DNA of 64,000 nt from Rouxiella sp. WC2420 (GCF_041200025.1 NZ_CP165628.1:310001-374000), one strand, 5' to 3'; positions 29,445 through 39,033 are shown, counted from the stretch's first letter. Notes: generated from the sequence alone by a model not told the origin. Translations and numbers: made by a program.

Positions 29445-29476
29445 CGCTGCGCTTACTGGGCGCTGGCCCAGACCAG

Positions 29477-29508
29477 CCAGAGGGGATTCCAAGGCAAATC
29501 CCCTCTGG
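29477..29508. repeat. Perfect 12-bp hairpin within the argD/yhfK element
   Basis: CCAGAGGGGATT pairs perfectly with AATCCCCTCTGG around the loop CCAAGGCA. No T-run follows (GACACCCG), so it is not a simple terminator; it more likely belongs to the dispersed element. Confidence 0.9.
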
Positions 29509-29945
29509 ACACCCGTGCCTTTGCCCTCGCGACGCGATTAGTGCAAAAGAACGAGATCGTTTCATTGACCGCAGCGCGTGGCGTTGGCCACGGCCCTGAG
29601 GGCTGCCTTCCCTCGGTCGTGAGCCAAAAACGTCTCCCTCCACTCGCTCAGCGTGGGCCTGATGCCGCCAATCCCACCTTACAAAGAAAACCCGGCAACT
29701 TCACGGCGGTCAAGACCCGTTCTTTTAAAGAGCTTTCTTTAATTTTTTTAGATGCTTAGGTTAGTTTTTTTCATTTAAATTTAGAGAGTTAAATTCAGTA
29801 GATAGGATGTTTTGATCTTAGTGCAGGTTGCCGGTTAAATGCTCATTGAAATTATTGAACCGGAAAAATTCCTGAGAGCTTATTGAACTTGATTCAAAGT
29901 TTATTGACCTTGAAAATGCGATTGCGTCACTCCATAAAACAGCGC

Positions 29946-32024
29946 TTACTCTTTCACTCTTCTCGTCAACCATATCCCGTGATGCGGCCGTTGTTTCCAG
30001 GCGAGGGACGAAATGGTATGCATGGCAGCCAGATGCGACAGCATGCGGCGCAAATGGCGTTCCATCTCGGTGATCGGCATGTCGGAATGCTGCTCCGGCG
30101 CGTTAAACAGTGACTTTTCGCTGCTCGGCCCATCATAAATCAGTCGCTGCTGACAGCCTTGCAGCGCGATTTCGCAGGTTTGCAAATACTCGACCGCCAG
30201 TTTCGGCGTCAACATGTAATGCTCGCGGGCAAGAATCGTCATCGCGTTGATGTGATCGACGATAAACTGGCTATGAGTTACCCACAAACGCATATCTGAC
30301 AGATAATCCGAATTAAAACCCGGCTCCTGCATCGCCTGATTCAGCGAGGTGAACAGCTGGTTATGAGCCTGATTGACCTTCATGCGCGCATAGGCCAACT
30401 CGGCAGGGTCGGGATTGTCGTGTAAGACTAGCCGAATAGCCTGTTGATCGGTCTCCAGCGCCTGATGGGCGTTGGTCCTGAGCATGCCGCTTTGCCACTG
30501 CGGCCACAGCCAAATCGTGCCACCAAACGCCAACGCGCAGCCAATCAGTGTGTCGAACAGTCGCGGCAGCAGGAAATGCGCGCCGTTAAGCGCCAGCAAT
30601 TGCAGGGTATAAACGGCGGTCACGGTCAGACCAATCATCCCAAGACCGTAGTTTTTACGCAGTACGGTGTAAGAAACCAGTGTGATAATCAGCATGAAAA
30701 ATAGTGTGATGTTTTGCGGAATTTCTAGCTGCAAAAGCCCCGCAGCGGCAATCAGGCCAATCAGTGTGCCCAATGCTCGGTGCTGGATACGCACACGGGT
30801 AGCGTTATAACCATTCTGGCTAACCAGCAGCGTAGTCAGCAAAATCCAGTATGGCTTGGGCAAATTGAAAAATAGCCCCAGACTGCTGCCCAGCGCCAGA
30901 ATCAGTCCTAAACGTGCAGCATTGCGCAGCGCCGCCGATTTGAAAGATAAATAACTTTTTAGCGCGGGCCAGAACGGCAGGCGATTTTGCGTTTGCATCA
31001 GATCGCGACGATACAGCGGGCGCTGGGTGCGCAGCAGGCGAGCGATGCGGCTGAAATGGTAATAGCAGAATTGGCCAACCGGATTATCTCGATAGCGGGA
31101 GGAGATTTTTTCCAGCGCCGCCAGCTCGTTGGCCATGGTAAAACGGTCAGAACGGCGATGATAGAGAATGTCTCCGGCTATTACCCGCAGTCGCGTCGCG
31201 ATAATCTTTGCGTTACGGCGGATAACCGCCTCGGCGTGGCTCTCCTCTACCAGCTTTTGCACCTCTGAAGGTAAATGCAGGCTGACGGTAATATGCTCCT
31301 GCAAATCCAGCGCCACCTGAAAACTTCGCAGCAGTCGCTTGTGGTGCTGACGATCGCCGGTCGGCAGCATGTGAATTTGCTGGTACATGGTAGCGATCAG
31401 GTCGATAACTTTTTGTTGCCGGTTAAGCAACGGCGGCAGCGCGGTTTCAGGGTCGGTGTGCTGGGTCAGCAGGCTATATTTCGCTTCAAAATAGTCGGCC
31501 AGTTCATGGTAAAGCTGGCTGAGAGTTTCGCGCATCGGCTGCTCGTCAGAGAGTCGAAACCAGAACCAGTTAAACAGCCCGTACCACGCCGTGCCGACCA
31601 CGAACAGCAGTGGAGCCTGCCAGATCGGCACCGCGCCCGCCATACTCAAGGTGAAAATCGCCGCTACCAGTGCGCCGGGCAGCAGGCGAGCATGTAGTGG
31701 GCCAATCGCGCCGGTCACGCCAACCAGTAGCGTCAGGCCAAGCATGATCAGCGGCAGCGGCCAATGCCAGTTAATCAGCATCAACTGGAGCAGAACACTG
31801 CTTACGGCAAACAGCGAGCCGCCTACAGCAAGGCGTTTGAAAAAACGTTTATGCGGGGTGTCGAGGCCGGAAATATTGCAGCAGGCAGGGACCAGCGCGA
31901 ACAGCATTCCCATTCTTAACTGACCAAACAGCATGGCGATAGCAATGGGCAGGCAGAGAACCAGCGTTTGTCTCAGCGCGTAGTTAACTTCAGGGTGATA
32001 AAAGATTCGTCGCCAAAGCGTCAT
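29946..32024 (-). CDS. yhfK: YhfK, FUSC-family inner-membrane protein
   Basis: Member of the YccS/YhfK group in the fusaric-acid-resistance/aromatic efflux (FUSC) family; true function unknown. 692 residues (696 in E. coli). It has two similar membrane halves: hydrophobic helices at about 15-160 and again at about 370-500, each followed by a soluble helical region. The second-half motif LLTTLLVSQNGYNATRVRIQH matches the FUSC consensus. It lies just after crp on the same strand, beyond the crp terminator. Confidence 0.93.
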   Translation of the reverse strand: MTLWRRIFYHPEVNYALRQTLVLCLPIAIAMLFGQLRMGMLFALVPACCNISGLDTPHKRFFKRLAVGGSLFAVSSVLLQLMLINWHWPLPLIMLGLTLLVGVTGAIGPLHARLLPGALVAAIFTLSMAGAVPIWQAPLLFVVGTAWYGLFNWFWFRLSDEQPMRETLSQLYHELADYFEAKYSLLTQHTDPETALPPLLNRQQKVIDLIATMYQQIHMLPTGDRQHHKRLLRSFQVALDLQEHITVSLHLPSEVQKLVEESHAEAVIRRNAKIIATRLRVIAGDILYHRRSDRFTMANELAALEKISSRYRDNPVGQFCYYHFSRIARLLRTQRPLYRRDLMQTQNRLPFWPALKSYLSFKSAALRNAARLGLILALGSSLGLFFNLPKPYWILLTTLLVSQNGYNATRVRIQHRALGTLIGLIAAAGLLQLEIPQNITLFFMLIITLVSYTVLRKNYGLGMIGLTVTAVYTLQLLALNGAHFLLPRLFDTLIGCALAFGGTIWLWPQWQSGMLRTNAHQALETDQQAIRLVLHDNPDPAELAYARMKVNQAHNQLFTSLNQAMQEPGFNSDYLSDMRLWVTHSQFIVDHINAMTILAREHYMLTPKLAVEYLQTCEIALQGCQQRLIYDGPSSEKSLFNAPEQHSDMPITEMERHLRRMLSHLAAMHTISSLAWKQRPHHGIWLTRRVKE

Positions 32025-32041
32025 AATTGAGAGGATACAAC

Positions 32042-32077
32042 AAAAACGGCGCGACAGTTATCTGCCGCGCCGTTTTT
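32042..32077 (-). terminator. crp terminator
   Basis: AAAAACGGCGCG and CGCGCCGTTTTT form a perfect 12-bp stem around ACAGTTATCTGC, between crp (stop at 32085) and the yhfK start (32024). A run of T follows on the minus strand. Confidence 0.92.
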
Positions 32078-32084
32078 AGGACGA

Positions 32085-32717
32085 TTAGCGAGTGCCGTAA
32101 ACGACAATCGTTTTACCGTGTGCTGAAATCAGACTCTGATCTTCAAGCATTTTTAGAATTCGACCCACAGTCTCGCGTGAACAGCCGACTATCTGACCGA
32201 TTTCCTGACGGGTAATCTTGATCTGCATACCATCCGGGTGAGTCATGGCATCCGGCTGTTTAGCCAGATTCAGCAGAGTTTGTGCAATGCGACCGGTCAC
32301 GTCCAGGAAGGCGAGGTTACCCACTTTCTCGGAAGTTATCTGCAGTCGGCTTGCCATCTGTGCGGACAGGCGCATCAGAATATCTGGATTAACCTGGATC
32401 AGCTGGCGGAACTTCTTGTAGGAAATTTCTGCCACTTCACAGGCAGTTTTCGCCCTGACCCATGCACTACGTTCCTGACCTTCTTCGAAGAGTCCCAGCT
32501 CGCCGATGAAGTCACCTTGGTTAAGGTAGGAAAGTATCATTTCTTTGCCTTCTTCATCTTTGATCAGAACGGCAACCGAACCTTTCACGATGTAGTAAAG
32601 CGTTTCGGCTTTTTCACCTTGGTGAATCAGCGTACTTTTAGATGGATACTTATGTATATGACAATGAGACAGGAACCATTCGAGAGTAGGGTCTGTTTGT
32701 GGCTTGCCGAGAACCAT
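32085..32717 (-). CDS. crp: cAMP receptor protein (catabolite activator)
   Basis: Global regulator binding cAMP and activating catabolic promoters. 210 residues, nearly the same as E. coli CRP. The cAMP-binding fold includes [19 protein letters not shown] (Glu and Arg/Ser ligands, about 71-89); helix C is followed by the helix-turn-helix [19 protein letters not shown] near 170-188. ATG 32717. The 347-bp upstream gap, shared with yhfA, carries the promoters. Known targets such as fkpA or ppiA neighbours do not by themselves imply control here. Confidence 0.99.
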   Translation of the reverse strand: MVLGKPQTDPTLEWFLSHCHIHKYPSKSTLIHQGEKAETLYYIVKGSVAVLIKDEEGKEMILSYLNQGDFIGELGLFEEGQERSAWVRAKTACEVAEISYKKFRQLIQVNPDILMRLSAQMASRLQITSEKVGNLAFLDVTGRIAQTLLNLAKQPDAMTHPDGMQIKITRQEIGQIVGCSRETVGRILKMLEDQSLISAHGKTIVVYGTR

Positions 32718-33064
32718 TAGCTATTATCCTCTTATTATCGCTGCCCAAAATCACAGGGCTTTGAAATCCCTGTTCGGCGATTTTTTACTTCGCGCTCTTT
32801 TAGCATATGAACTGACCAGCAATGCTGCAAGCGGCAGGTGGAGTGATTTAAGCTGTAATTTGCCATTATCACCAAGGTTATCCTGTTAACACCTAAAAAA
32901 CCTAGCCGCAACTTGTTGGAAAGTTTCTTTCGGCTTTGTTTGTAGCACAGGTTTGCAGACGTGTCTTGTGTTGTCTCGCTTCAGCATGACGCGGATCGAG
33001 TTACGTTGCCAGTTTCGGGGGTAAAGGGTAGTCTATTTTAAAAATTATGAGCGGAGAAATTCAC
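32718..33064. promoter_or_regulatory. Divergent regulatory region crp / yhfA
   Basis: 347 bp with no gene. A short perfect dyad, ACAGGG (32753-32758) and CCCTGT (32768-32773), lies in the probable crp leader. I do not see a consensus CRP site (TGTGA-N6-TCACA), although crp autoregulation is known in relatives. Promoter boxes are not assigned. Confidence 0.5.
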
Positions 33065-33475
33065 ATGCAGGCACGGGTAAAATGGGTTGAAGGTTTAACA
33101 TTTCTGGGTGAGTCGGCCTCAGGCCATCAGATTTTAATGGATGGCAATGCGGGTGATAAATCGCCAAGTCCGATGGAGATGTTGCTGATGTCGGCAGGCG
33201 GATGCAGCGCCATTGACGTGGTGTCGATTCTGCAAAAAGGGCGCAACGAGATTGTTGGCTGTGAAGTCAAACTGACCTCTGAGCGCCGTGAAGAAGCGCC
33301 GCGACTGTTCACTCACATCAATCTGCATTTTATCGTCACTGGTAAAGATTTGACCGATAAAGTGGTTGAGCGCGCGGTAACACTGTCGGCAGAGAAATAC
33401 TGTTCAGTGTCACTGATGCTGGGCAAGGCGGCGACCATTACCCACAGCTTTGAAGTGATTGACTCACAAGAGTAA
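33065..33475 (+). CDS. yhfA: YhfA, OsmC-family protein
   Basis: OsmC/Ohr-fold protein; the family reduces peroxides through two cysteines, but YhfA itself has no assigned substrate. ATG 33065 (MQARVKWVEGLTFLGESAS) with GGAGA upstream gives 136 residues; the frame opens at 33047 but those residues are not conserved. The paired cysteines are in GGCSAIDV (about 51) and KYCSVSLM (about 113), typical of the family. Divergent from crp as in E. coli. Confidence 0.95.
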   Translation: MQARVKWVEGLTFLGESASGHQILMDGNAGDKSPSPMEMLLMSAGGCSAIDVVSILQKGRNEIVGCEVKLTSERREEAPRLFTHINLHFIVTGKDLTDKVVERAVTLSAEKYCSVSLMLGKAATITHSFEVIDSQE

Positions 33476-33499
33476 TCTGCGCAAGCACGACCTCCATCC

Positions 33500-34408
33500 C
33501 TACCACGCAAAACGCTGGCAGTGAACACGGAGTAAATCCAGAAAACGCCGCGCCGTTAAGGTTAGCGGCGTTTTTTGTGAGTATACCAAACAGTATTGCG
33601 CGTTCGGCAGACTGTCGATCGGCAGGCGGCACAGCTTGTCTTCGAGGAAAAACGGCGTTGCCATTGCATTGCCCACCACAGAAAGATAATCGGCATTTAG
33701 CATCATCATTAGCCCACTGATCAACGAATCAGTGCGGATCGGCGATTGTCCGGCATGGCAGCCATGCTCCTCCAATAGCGCTGCAAGTTGCTGGTAATAG
33801 CCCATATCGGTTTCCGGCAGCAGCCAGCTTGCCTCTTTCAACTGATTCAACGACGTGGCCAGTGCCAGCGGGTGCTGTTTACGGGCAATAATACAAAAAG
33901 GCGCGTTGAACAGCGGTTCAACCACCATATCTTCTATCGGCAGCCCCGGCCCCAGCGTGCCGATGGCGAAATCCAGACGCCCTTCACGCAGGGCAGGAAG
34001 CAGGGTTGAAAGCTGGGTTTCCTTGATGTGCAGCTTGGCCTGCGGGTATTTCGCAGCGAATTCACTGGCAAGAGCCGGGAAAATAGTCAGAGCCAGCAGT
34101 GAAGAAAATCCTACCGCCACCGAGCCCTGCGAATACTGATTAATCTGCTGGATTTCATCGGCGGCGCGCTCTAGCTCTTGCAAAATAAACTGCATTCGTT
34201 GGGAAAAGGCGCGCCCGGTTTCGGTCAGCGTCATCCCTTGAGAACCGCGCACGATCAGCTGAGTATCGAGAATTTGCTCCAGCTCGCGCAACGTGCGGCT
34301 AACCGCAGGCTGCGATTGATTCATGGCTCTTGCTGCACCACGAATGCTGCCACTTTGGATAACCTGCTGAAAAACCTTCAGCTGTTGCAGCTTCGGCAAA
34401 TATTTCAT
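33500..34408 (-). CDS. LysR-family regulator (AbgR/TdcA-like)
   Basis: 302 residues. The N-terminal helix-turn-helix shows LKVFQQVIQSGSIRGAARAMNQSQPAVSRTL (broken here by numbering: about residues 10-40) with a short linker to the type 2 periplasmic-binding-like effector domain from about residue 92 (GSVAVGFSSLLALTIFP). The wing ELEQILDTQLIVRGSQGMTLTETG resembles AbgR and TdcA. It is divergent from an MFS transporter and M20D hydrolase across 190 bp, as abgR is from abgABT, so it likely controls them. Its 3' end contains the terminator hairpin that serves the convergent yhfA gene. Confidence 0.9.
   Translation of the reverse strand: MKYLPKLQQLKVFQQVIQSGSIRGAARAMNQSQPAVSRTLRELEQILDTQLIVRGSQGMTLTETGRAFSQRMQFILQELERAADEIQQINQYSQGSVAVGFSSLLALTIFPALASEFAAKYPQAKLHIKETQLSTLLPALREGRLDFAIGTLGPGLPIEDMVVEPLFNAPFCIIARKQHPLALATSLNQLKEASWLLPETDMGYYQQLAALLEEHGCHAGQSPIRTDSLISGLMMMLNADYLSVVGNAMATPFFLEDKLCRLPIDSLPNAQYCLVYSQKTPLTLTARRFLDLLRVHCQRFAW
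33542..33576 (+). terminator. yhfA terminator inside the lysR 3' coding end
   Basis: AACGCCGC and GCGGCGTT form an 8-bp stem around GCCGTTAAGGTTA, followed by TTTTTT on the plus strand and preceded by A residues. It lies 66 bp after the yhfA stop, within the last codons of the convergent LysR gene. Confidence 0.8.
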
Positions 34409-34598
34409 CGCATACCCCTATCAGTAAAAAGCATCACCCAGTAAAAAATTACATCTTATGGCTGTGAAATAAAACTGCTAGGTTTTTAAGCAGACAGTAA
34501 ATCACTGTTATAAAAACATAAAAATAAATCAAAGCAAGAGCGTTTCTCTTCTCAGGTCAGGGGTGGCTACTGGGATATAACATTTGAGGATATCAGTT

Positions 34599-35795
34599 AT
34601 GAAAAATCGTTCGCTAATGATTTTCTTACTGTTTTTTGGTTATGTTCTGGTTTATCTCGACAAGACAGTCATCGGTTTTGCGCTGTTGCCTATCTCTCGC
34701 GAGTTTAATTTACCGCCCCAACAGCTGGGATATATCACCGGCATGTTCTTTTTAGCTTATTCACTGTTCCAGATCCCCTCTGGCTGGCTCAACGATCGTT
34801 TTGGTTACAAGAAAGTGCTCGCCTGTTCACTGACTTTGCTCGGCGGTTTTGCCCTGTGTTTTGGCCTGCTGGGATTCGGACTGGGGCTGTTAGTCACTTT
34901 CCGTTTCTTGTCGGGAATAGGGCATTCCGGTTATCCCACCTCCTGCGCCAAGTCGGTAGTAGCCAACTTTGCTCTCGAACAACGCACCTTTGCTCAATCG
35001 ATTTTGTTGTCTTCAGCCGGATTGGCTATGACTCTGGGGCCGCTGCTGGCGGTTTATTGTCTGGCACATTTTGGTTGGCGCGTTTCGTTCTCGACCCTTG
35101 GGCTGCTGGCGTTTGTGGTCGCGGCACTGATCCTGTTTCTGGTGCCATCGCCCCCAAAAAGCAGTCTGACCACCGGCTCTCACGCTTCGGCCAGCTATCT
35201 CTCTTTGCTGAAGAATCCGATAGTCCTGGTGCTGTTTCTGGCTAACTTCTGCGTCAATATTCCTGCCTATGGATTGATGGCCTGGCTGCCGAAATACCTG
35301 GTGCAACAGCGCGGTTTCTCGCTGGAGGTTTCCGGCATGATTGTCGCCATTGGCGGCCTGGGGATTTGGATCTCCTCGCTTTCTACCGGCTGGCTGGTAG
35401 GTAAATACCTGCAAGGGCGTGAGCCAAAGGTCATCTTGTATGGATCGCTGCTGAGCGGAATTTGTATCTGGCTGGTGTATGCCTCCAGCTCGATGGTGAC
35501 GACTTGCCTATTCTTGTTCCTCGGCAATATCTTTCTGATGTCGTCGTTTGTCACTACTTTTACTCTGCCAATGAAACGACTACCCACCAACGTGATGGGC
35601 GGAGCTATTGGCCTGCTGAATACCGGCGGCACGCTGGGCGGTTTTGTTGCGCCGATCGTGATGGGTTATTTGATAACGCTGACCCACGGCTATCACTCGA
35701 CTTTTATCTTTCTGGCGCTGGCAATGTGGGCCTCTGGCCTGCTGATGCTGCCTTTACTTGCCAAAATCCGTCTTGCTGCGCGTGACGCAGCCTAG
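34599..35795 (+). CDS. MFS transporter, 12-helix, probable anion/organic acid uptake
   Basis: Major facilitator permease of 398 residues from ATG 34599 (TGAGGAT upstream). Twelve hydrophobic segments are readable; motif A appears as GWLNDRFGYKKVLA between helices 2 and 3, and the helix-1 segment LDKTVIGFALLPISREF resembles anion:cation symporters. The substrate is unknown; the neighbouring M20D hydrolase, 28 bp downstream on the same strand, suggests an acylated amino acid or similar conjugate. Not part of the E. coli backbone at this site. Confidence 0.88.
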   Translation: MKNRSLMIFLLFFGYVLVYLDKTVIGFALLPISREFNLPPQQLGYITGMFFLAYSLFQIPSGWLNDRFGYKKVLACSLTLLGGFALCFGLLGFGLGLLVTFRFLSGIGHSGYPTSCAKSVVANFALEQRTFAQSILLSSAGLAMTLGPLLAVYCLAHFGWRVSFSTLGLLAFVVAALILFLVPSPPKSSLTTGSHASASYLSLLKNPIVLVLFLANFCVNIPAYGLMAWLPKYLVQQRGFSLEVSGMIVAIGGLGIWISSLSTGWLVGKYLQGREPKVILYGSLLSGICIWLVYASSSMVTTCLFLFLGNIFLMSSFVTTFTLPMKRLPTNVMGGAIGLLNTGGTLGGFVAPIVMGYLITLTHGYHSTFIFLALAMWASGLLMLPLLAKIRLAARDAA

Positions 35796-35822
35796 TTAAA
35801 CGCACCTTGAGAGGAAGCCAAA

Positions 35823-37004
35823 ATGAGCCACAATTTTGCAGCATTAGTGAGTGAAGTTAACCAGGACGTCCTGCGCTGGCGTCGACATATTCATGCCAAT
35901 CCCGAGCTCTCCTTTCAGGAGGCAAAAACGGCGGATTATATTGCCGAGCAGCTGTCCGCGATGGCGGGGGTGACATTAAAACGCCTGACGCCGAATAGCG
36001 TAATCGCTGAATTGACCGGCGATAAAAATGGGCCGATCTATGCGTTACGTGCCGATATCGACGCCTTGCCTATTCAGGAAGAGACTGACGAAGAATGGCG
36101 TTCCACCAACCCCGGCGTGATGCACGCCTGTGGTCACGATGCCCACGCCGCCATGCTGCTGGGCGCGGTGAAGGTGCTGTCACAGTGTCGTTCTTCTTTG
36201 AAAGGAACCGTGCGCTTTATCTTCCAGCACGCGGAGGAAGCGCCTCCGGGCGGTGCTCAAGAGTTGGTCAAGCTTGGCGTGCTCGACGGTGTGGACATGA
36301 TCTTTGGACTGCACGTGTTGCCGAATTATCCGACCGGACAGATTGCGTTGAAAGAGGGCGTATTCAGCGGGTCGAGCGACAATTTTGACATCCTGCTCAA
36401 AGGGCGTGGCGGCCACGGCTCGATGCCGCACATGTGTATCGATCCGGTGACCATCGGCGCAGAAATGGTGACGGCAATGCAGCAGATTGTCGCGCGCAAG
36501 CTGGACCCGCTGCACGCGCCAGTGTTGACTGTTGCCGTGTTTCAGGCCGGCGAGGTGTATAACGTGATCCCTGATACCGCACGTCTGGCGGGGACGCTGC
36601 GCACTCACAGCGCTGAAGTTCGGGCCAGGGTTCCGTTGCTGGTGGAACAAACCGTCAAAGGGATTGCCTATGCCCACGGCGCAGAAGTTGAGGTGAAATG
36701 GACTAAAGGCTATGCCATCGGCAATAACCATCCTGAAGCCTGCGCCATTGCTCGCCGCGTCATTAAACAGGAAAGAGGCGCAGAGGCATTCATTGAGGTG
36801 ACTTCGGCGATTTATGGCAGTGAGGATTTCTCGTCGTATCAGGAAAAAATTCCAGGCTGCTTCGTGTTTATCGGCAGCGGTAACGAGAGCAAAGGGGCGA
36901 CTCACGGTGTGCATCATCCGCGATTTAAACTGGATGAAGATGCTCTGGCTATCGGCGTTCAGCTGCACGTTGGATTTATTCGCCAACTGCTGATGGCCGA
37001 ATAA
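35823..37004 (+). CDS. M20D-family metal-dependent amidohydrolase (hippurate/IAA-amino acid hydrolase type)
   Basis: Hydrolyses N-acyl amino acids in this family (hippurate, IAA conjugates, aminobenzoyl-glutamate). 393 residues. Metal ligands are visible: C103 and H105 in [10 protein letters not shown]138/E139 in [12 protein letters not shown]164 in GLHVLP, and a late His in THGVHHPRF. The dimerisation lid includes [10 protein letters not shown] (about 195). The transporter-plus-hydrolase arrangement with a divergent LysR gene is like abgABT, but there is only one hydrolase chain. The exact substrate cannot be told from sequence. Followed by an inverted repeat shared with prkB. Confidence 0.92.
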   Translation: MSHNFAALVSEVNQDVLRWRRHIHANPELSFQEAKTADYIAEQLSAMAGVTLKRLTPNSVIAELTGDKNGPIYALRADIDALPIQEETDEEWRSTNPGVMHACGHDAHAAMLLGAVKVLSQCRSSLKGTVRFIFQHAEEAPPGGAQELVKLGVLDGVDMIFGLHVLPNYPTGQIALKEGVFSGSSDNFDILLKGRGGHGSMPHMCIDPVTIGAEMVTAMQQIVARKLDPLHAPVLTVAVFQAGEVYNVIPDTARLAGTLRTHSAEVRARVPLLVEQTVKGIAYAHGAEVEVKWTKGYAIGNNHPEACAIARRVIKQERGAEAFIEVTSAIYGSEDFSSYQEKIPGCFVFIGSGNESKGATHGVHHPRFKLDEDALAIGVQLHVGFIRQLLMAE

Positions 37005-37010
37005 CATGAT

Positions 37011-37050
37011 TTCTGCGCCGCGCTTTTAACACGATTAACGCGGCGCAGAA
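37011..37050. terminator. Inverted repeat between the M20D gene and prkB
   Basis: TTCTGCGCCGCG and CGCGGCGCAGAA form a perfect 12-bp stem around 16 bases between two convergent genes. No T-run is present, so its efficiency as a terminator is uncertain. Confidence 0.65.
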
Positions 37051-37055
37051 TAGGC

Positions 37056-37925
37056 TTATTCGATCTTCTTGCCTTCCATCAGCCGTTGCACCAGCGGCCC
37101 CATGATCAGCTCCATTGCCAGACCCATTTTCCCGCCAGGTACCACCAACGTGTTGATATGCGAAATAAAAGATCCCTGCAACATTGCCAGCAGGTAAGGG
37201 AAGTCAATCTGGTCCAATCCCTGAAAATGAATGACCACAAAACTTTCATCCAGTGAAGGAATGGCCTTGGCGGCAAACGGGTTAGAGGTGTCAATGGTCG
37301 GCACGCGCTGGAAGTTAATGTGGGTACGTGAAAACTGAGGAGTAATGTAGTTGATATAGTCGTCCATTGAACGGACCACCGAGTCCATTACCGCCTCGCG
37401 AGAATGGCCGCGTTCACCGGTATCGCGCACCAGTTTTTGTATCCACTCGAGGTTGACGATGGGCACCACGCCAACCAGCAGGTCGACATGTTTGGCGACA
37501 TCCACCTGATTAGTCACGACTCCGCCATGTAACCCCTCGTAGAACAAAATATCCGTGGGCTCGGGCAGCGCTTGCCACGGCGTAAAGGTGCCGGGAACCT
37601 GGTTGTAAGGCACGGCTTCATCATAAGTATGCAAATATTTGCGCGAACGGCCGGTGCCGGTTTTACCGTATTCAATAAAACTCTGCTCCAGCAGCGTGAA
37701 ATCGTTGGCTTCCGGGCCAAAATAGCTGATATGACGACCGAGATCGCGAGCCTTGCGGATCGCGGCATCCATTTCTGGACGAGTAAAGTGGTGAAAGCTG
37801 TCACCTTCAAGCTGGGCAGCGTGCAGGCCCTGCTGCTGGAATATCTTGCGGAAAGCCAGGCTGGTGGTCGTGGTTCCTGCGCCGCTTGAGCCGGTCACGG
37901 CTATAACTGGATGTTTAGCTGACAT
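37056..37925 (-). CDS. prkB: Phosphoribulokinase-like protein PrkB
   Basis: P-loop kinase-fold protein related to phosphoribulokinase and uridine kinase; its enteric role is not established since these bacteria lack the Calvin cycle. ATG 37925 (MSAKHPVIAVTGSSGAGTTTTSLAF), with AAGGGA upstream, gives 289 residues, as in E. coli. The P-loop GSSGAGTTTT is at 12-21; HISYFGPEANDF and YEGLHGGVVT follow. The E. coli neighbours yhfA and yheU are displaced here by the two accessory insertions. Confidence 0.95.
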   Translation of the reverse strand: MSAKHPVIAVTGSSGAGTTTTSLAFRKIFQQQGLHAAQLEGDSFHHFTRPEMDAAIRKARDLGRHISYFGPEANDFTLLEQSFIEYGKTGTGRSRKYLHTYDEAVPYNQVPGTFTPWQALPEPTDILFYEGLHGGVVTNQVDVAKHVDLLVGVVPIVNLEWIQKLVRDTGERGHSREAVMDSVVRSMDDYINYITPQFSRTHINFQRVPTIDTSNPFAAKAIPSLDESFVVIHFQGLDQIDFPYLLAMLQGSFISHINTLVVPGGKMGLAMELIMGPLVQRLMEGKKIE

Positions 37926-38196
37926 GGTAATCCCTTCATCTTTCAAATTGCAGTCAACGCATCTGCACCAGGAATCTATTGGGGAAGGCTAATACGCATA
38001 ATTAAGCTTATTGTTACCATATCTATGCGCTAATTTATAGGGTGTCGGCAGGGAAGATTTTTAGCCATTTGAGCGAAAGTGATGCCTAAAAAGCAACATA
38101 GTGACAACTTTTTGATGCTTTAATCTCATCGCTAATTCTCTACACTGGGCTTCATACCCTTGTCGATTTCGTGCAATGCTTTTGGAGAATTTGCTG

Positions 38197-39018
38197 ATGA
38201 TTATGCCTTCCTCTCGCTGGTGGTGGGATTTATCCACGCTGGAATTTAGCCAGCTAGACATGGAAAATGTGGTGGTGATCCTGCCGATTGGCGCGGTCGA
38301 ACAGCACGGGCCTCATCTTCCAGTGCGGGTGGATGCGGCAATTAACGCCGGGATTGTCGCCCGAGCGGTCGAACTTCTCCCTGACAACCAGCCTGCGCTG
38401 GTACTGCCCGCCTTGCCGATTGGCAAATCTGACGAGCATCTGGAATACCCCGGCACGCTAACGCTACCTTTCGAGGTGCTGGCTAAAGTATGGTTTGAAG
38501 TGGCGAAAAGTGCCTGGCGAGCCGGTGCGCGCAAAATTATTTTCTGGAATTCCCACGGCGGTCAACCGCAGCTGATGGAAATTGTTTGCCGTCAATTGCG
38601 CGTTGAGCTGGGCATGTTTGCCGTCGGCGCAACGTGGTCCCGCACCATCGATAGCAGTGATTTGTATAGCAGTAACGAGCTGGAATTCGGTATCCACGGT
38701 GGCGAAGCGGAAACCAGCGTGATGCTGCACCTGCATCCTGATTTGGTGGCGATGGACAAGGCTGAAAACTTTGTCTCGGCGGCACAGGCGCTGGCAGAGC
38801 AGGGGGGGATTCTCACGCCTGAAGGCGGTGTCGGCTTTGGCTGGCAGGCGCAGGATCTGCATCCCGCGGGCGTCACCGGTAATGCGGCCGCAGCCGACGC
38901 AGAACGCGGAAAACAGCAAGTTGAACGCGCTGCTCTGGCATTGGTAGCGTTGGTTGGTGAAGTCACCCGCTATCCGCTAAGCAACGTCACTCAGTCCACG
39001 CGATTTAATGCAAAATAG
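38197..39018 (+). CDS. Creatininase-family amidohydrolase
   Basis: Creatininase-family enzymes hydrolyse cyclic amides or formamides (creatinine, FAPy, pterin-related compounds). ATG 38197, with GGAG nine bases ahead, gives 273 residues. Metal ligands appear as E35 and H37 in GAVEQHGPHLP, D46 in VRVDAAIN, H120 in WNSHGGQ and E170 in IHGGEAETSVML. It lies convergent with, and 15 bp from, the LysR gene of the BMP-transporter operon, and next to a probable own promoter in the 271-bp gap after prkB. The substrate is unknown; the context suggests a ring-opening step for a nitrogen heterocycle. Confidence 0.9.
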   Translation: MIMPSSRWWWDLSTLEFSQLDMENVVVILPIGAVEQHGPHLPVRVDAAINAGIVARAVELLPDNQPALVLPALPIGKSDEHLEYPGTLTLPFEVLAKVWFEVAKSAWRAGARKIIFWNSHGGQPQLMEIVCRQLRVELGMFAVGATWSRTIDSSDLYSSNELEFGIHGGEAETSVMLHLHPDLVAMDKAENFVSAAQALAEQGGILTPEGGVGFGWQAQDLHPAGVTGNAAAADAERGKQQVERAALALVALVGEVTRYPLSNVTQSTRFNAK

Positions 39019-39033
39019 AAAGAAATTGGCACG

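Larger units (their letters stand above)
29380..29945. other. Repeat-rich intergenic region argD / yhfK
   Basis: 566 bp without a credible gene. From the left it holds four tandem TGACTGCA units, then about 270 bp of GC-rich sequence with a perfect hairpin (29477-29508) and a second weaker dyad around CACGGCCCTGAGGG and CCCTCGGTCGTG (about 29589-29623), then an abrupt change to AT-rich DNA from about 29705. The GC-rich part looks like a mobile or dispersed intergenic element. An open frame through it has no protein-like features. Confidence 0.6.

Noticed and set aside
29442-29759. 105-codon plus-strand frame in the argD/yhfK gap
   Set aside because: It runs through palindromic repeat sequence, lacks a ribosome site and shows no protein-like pattern.
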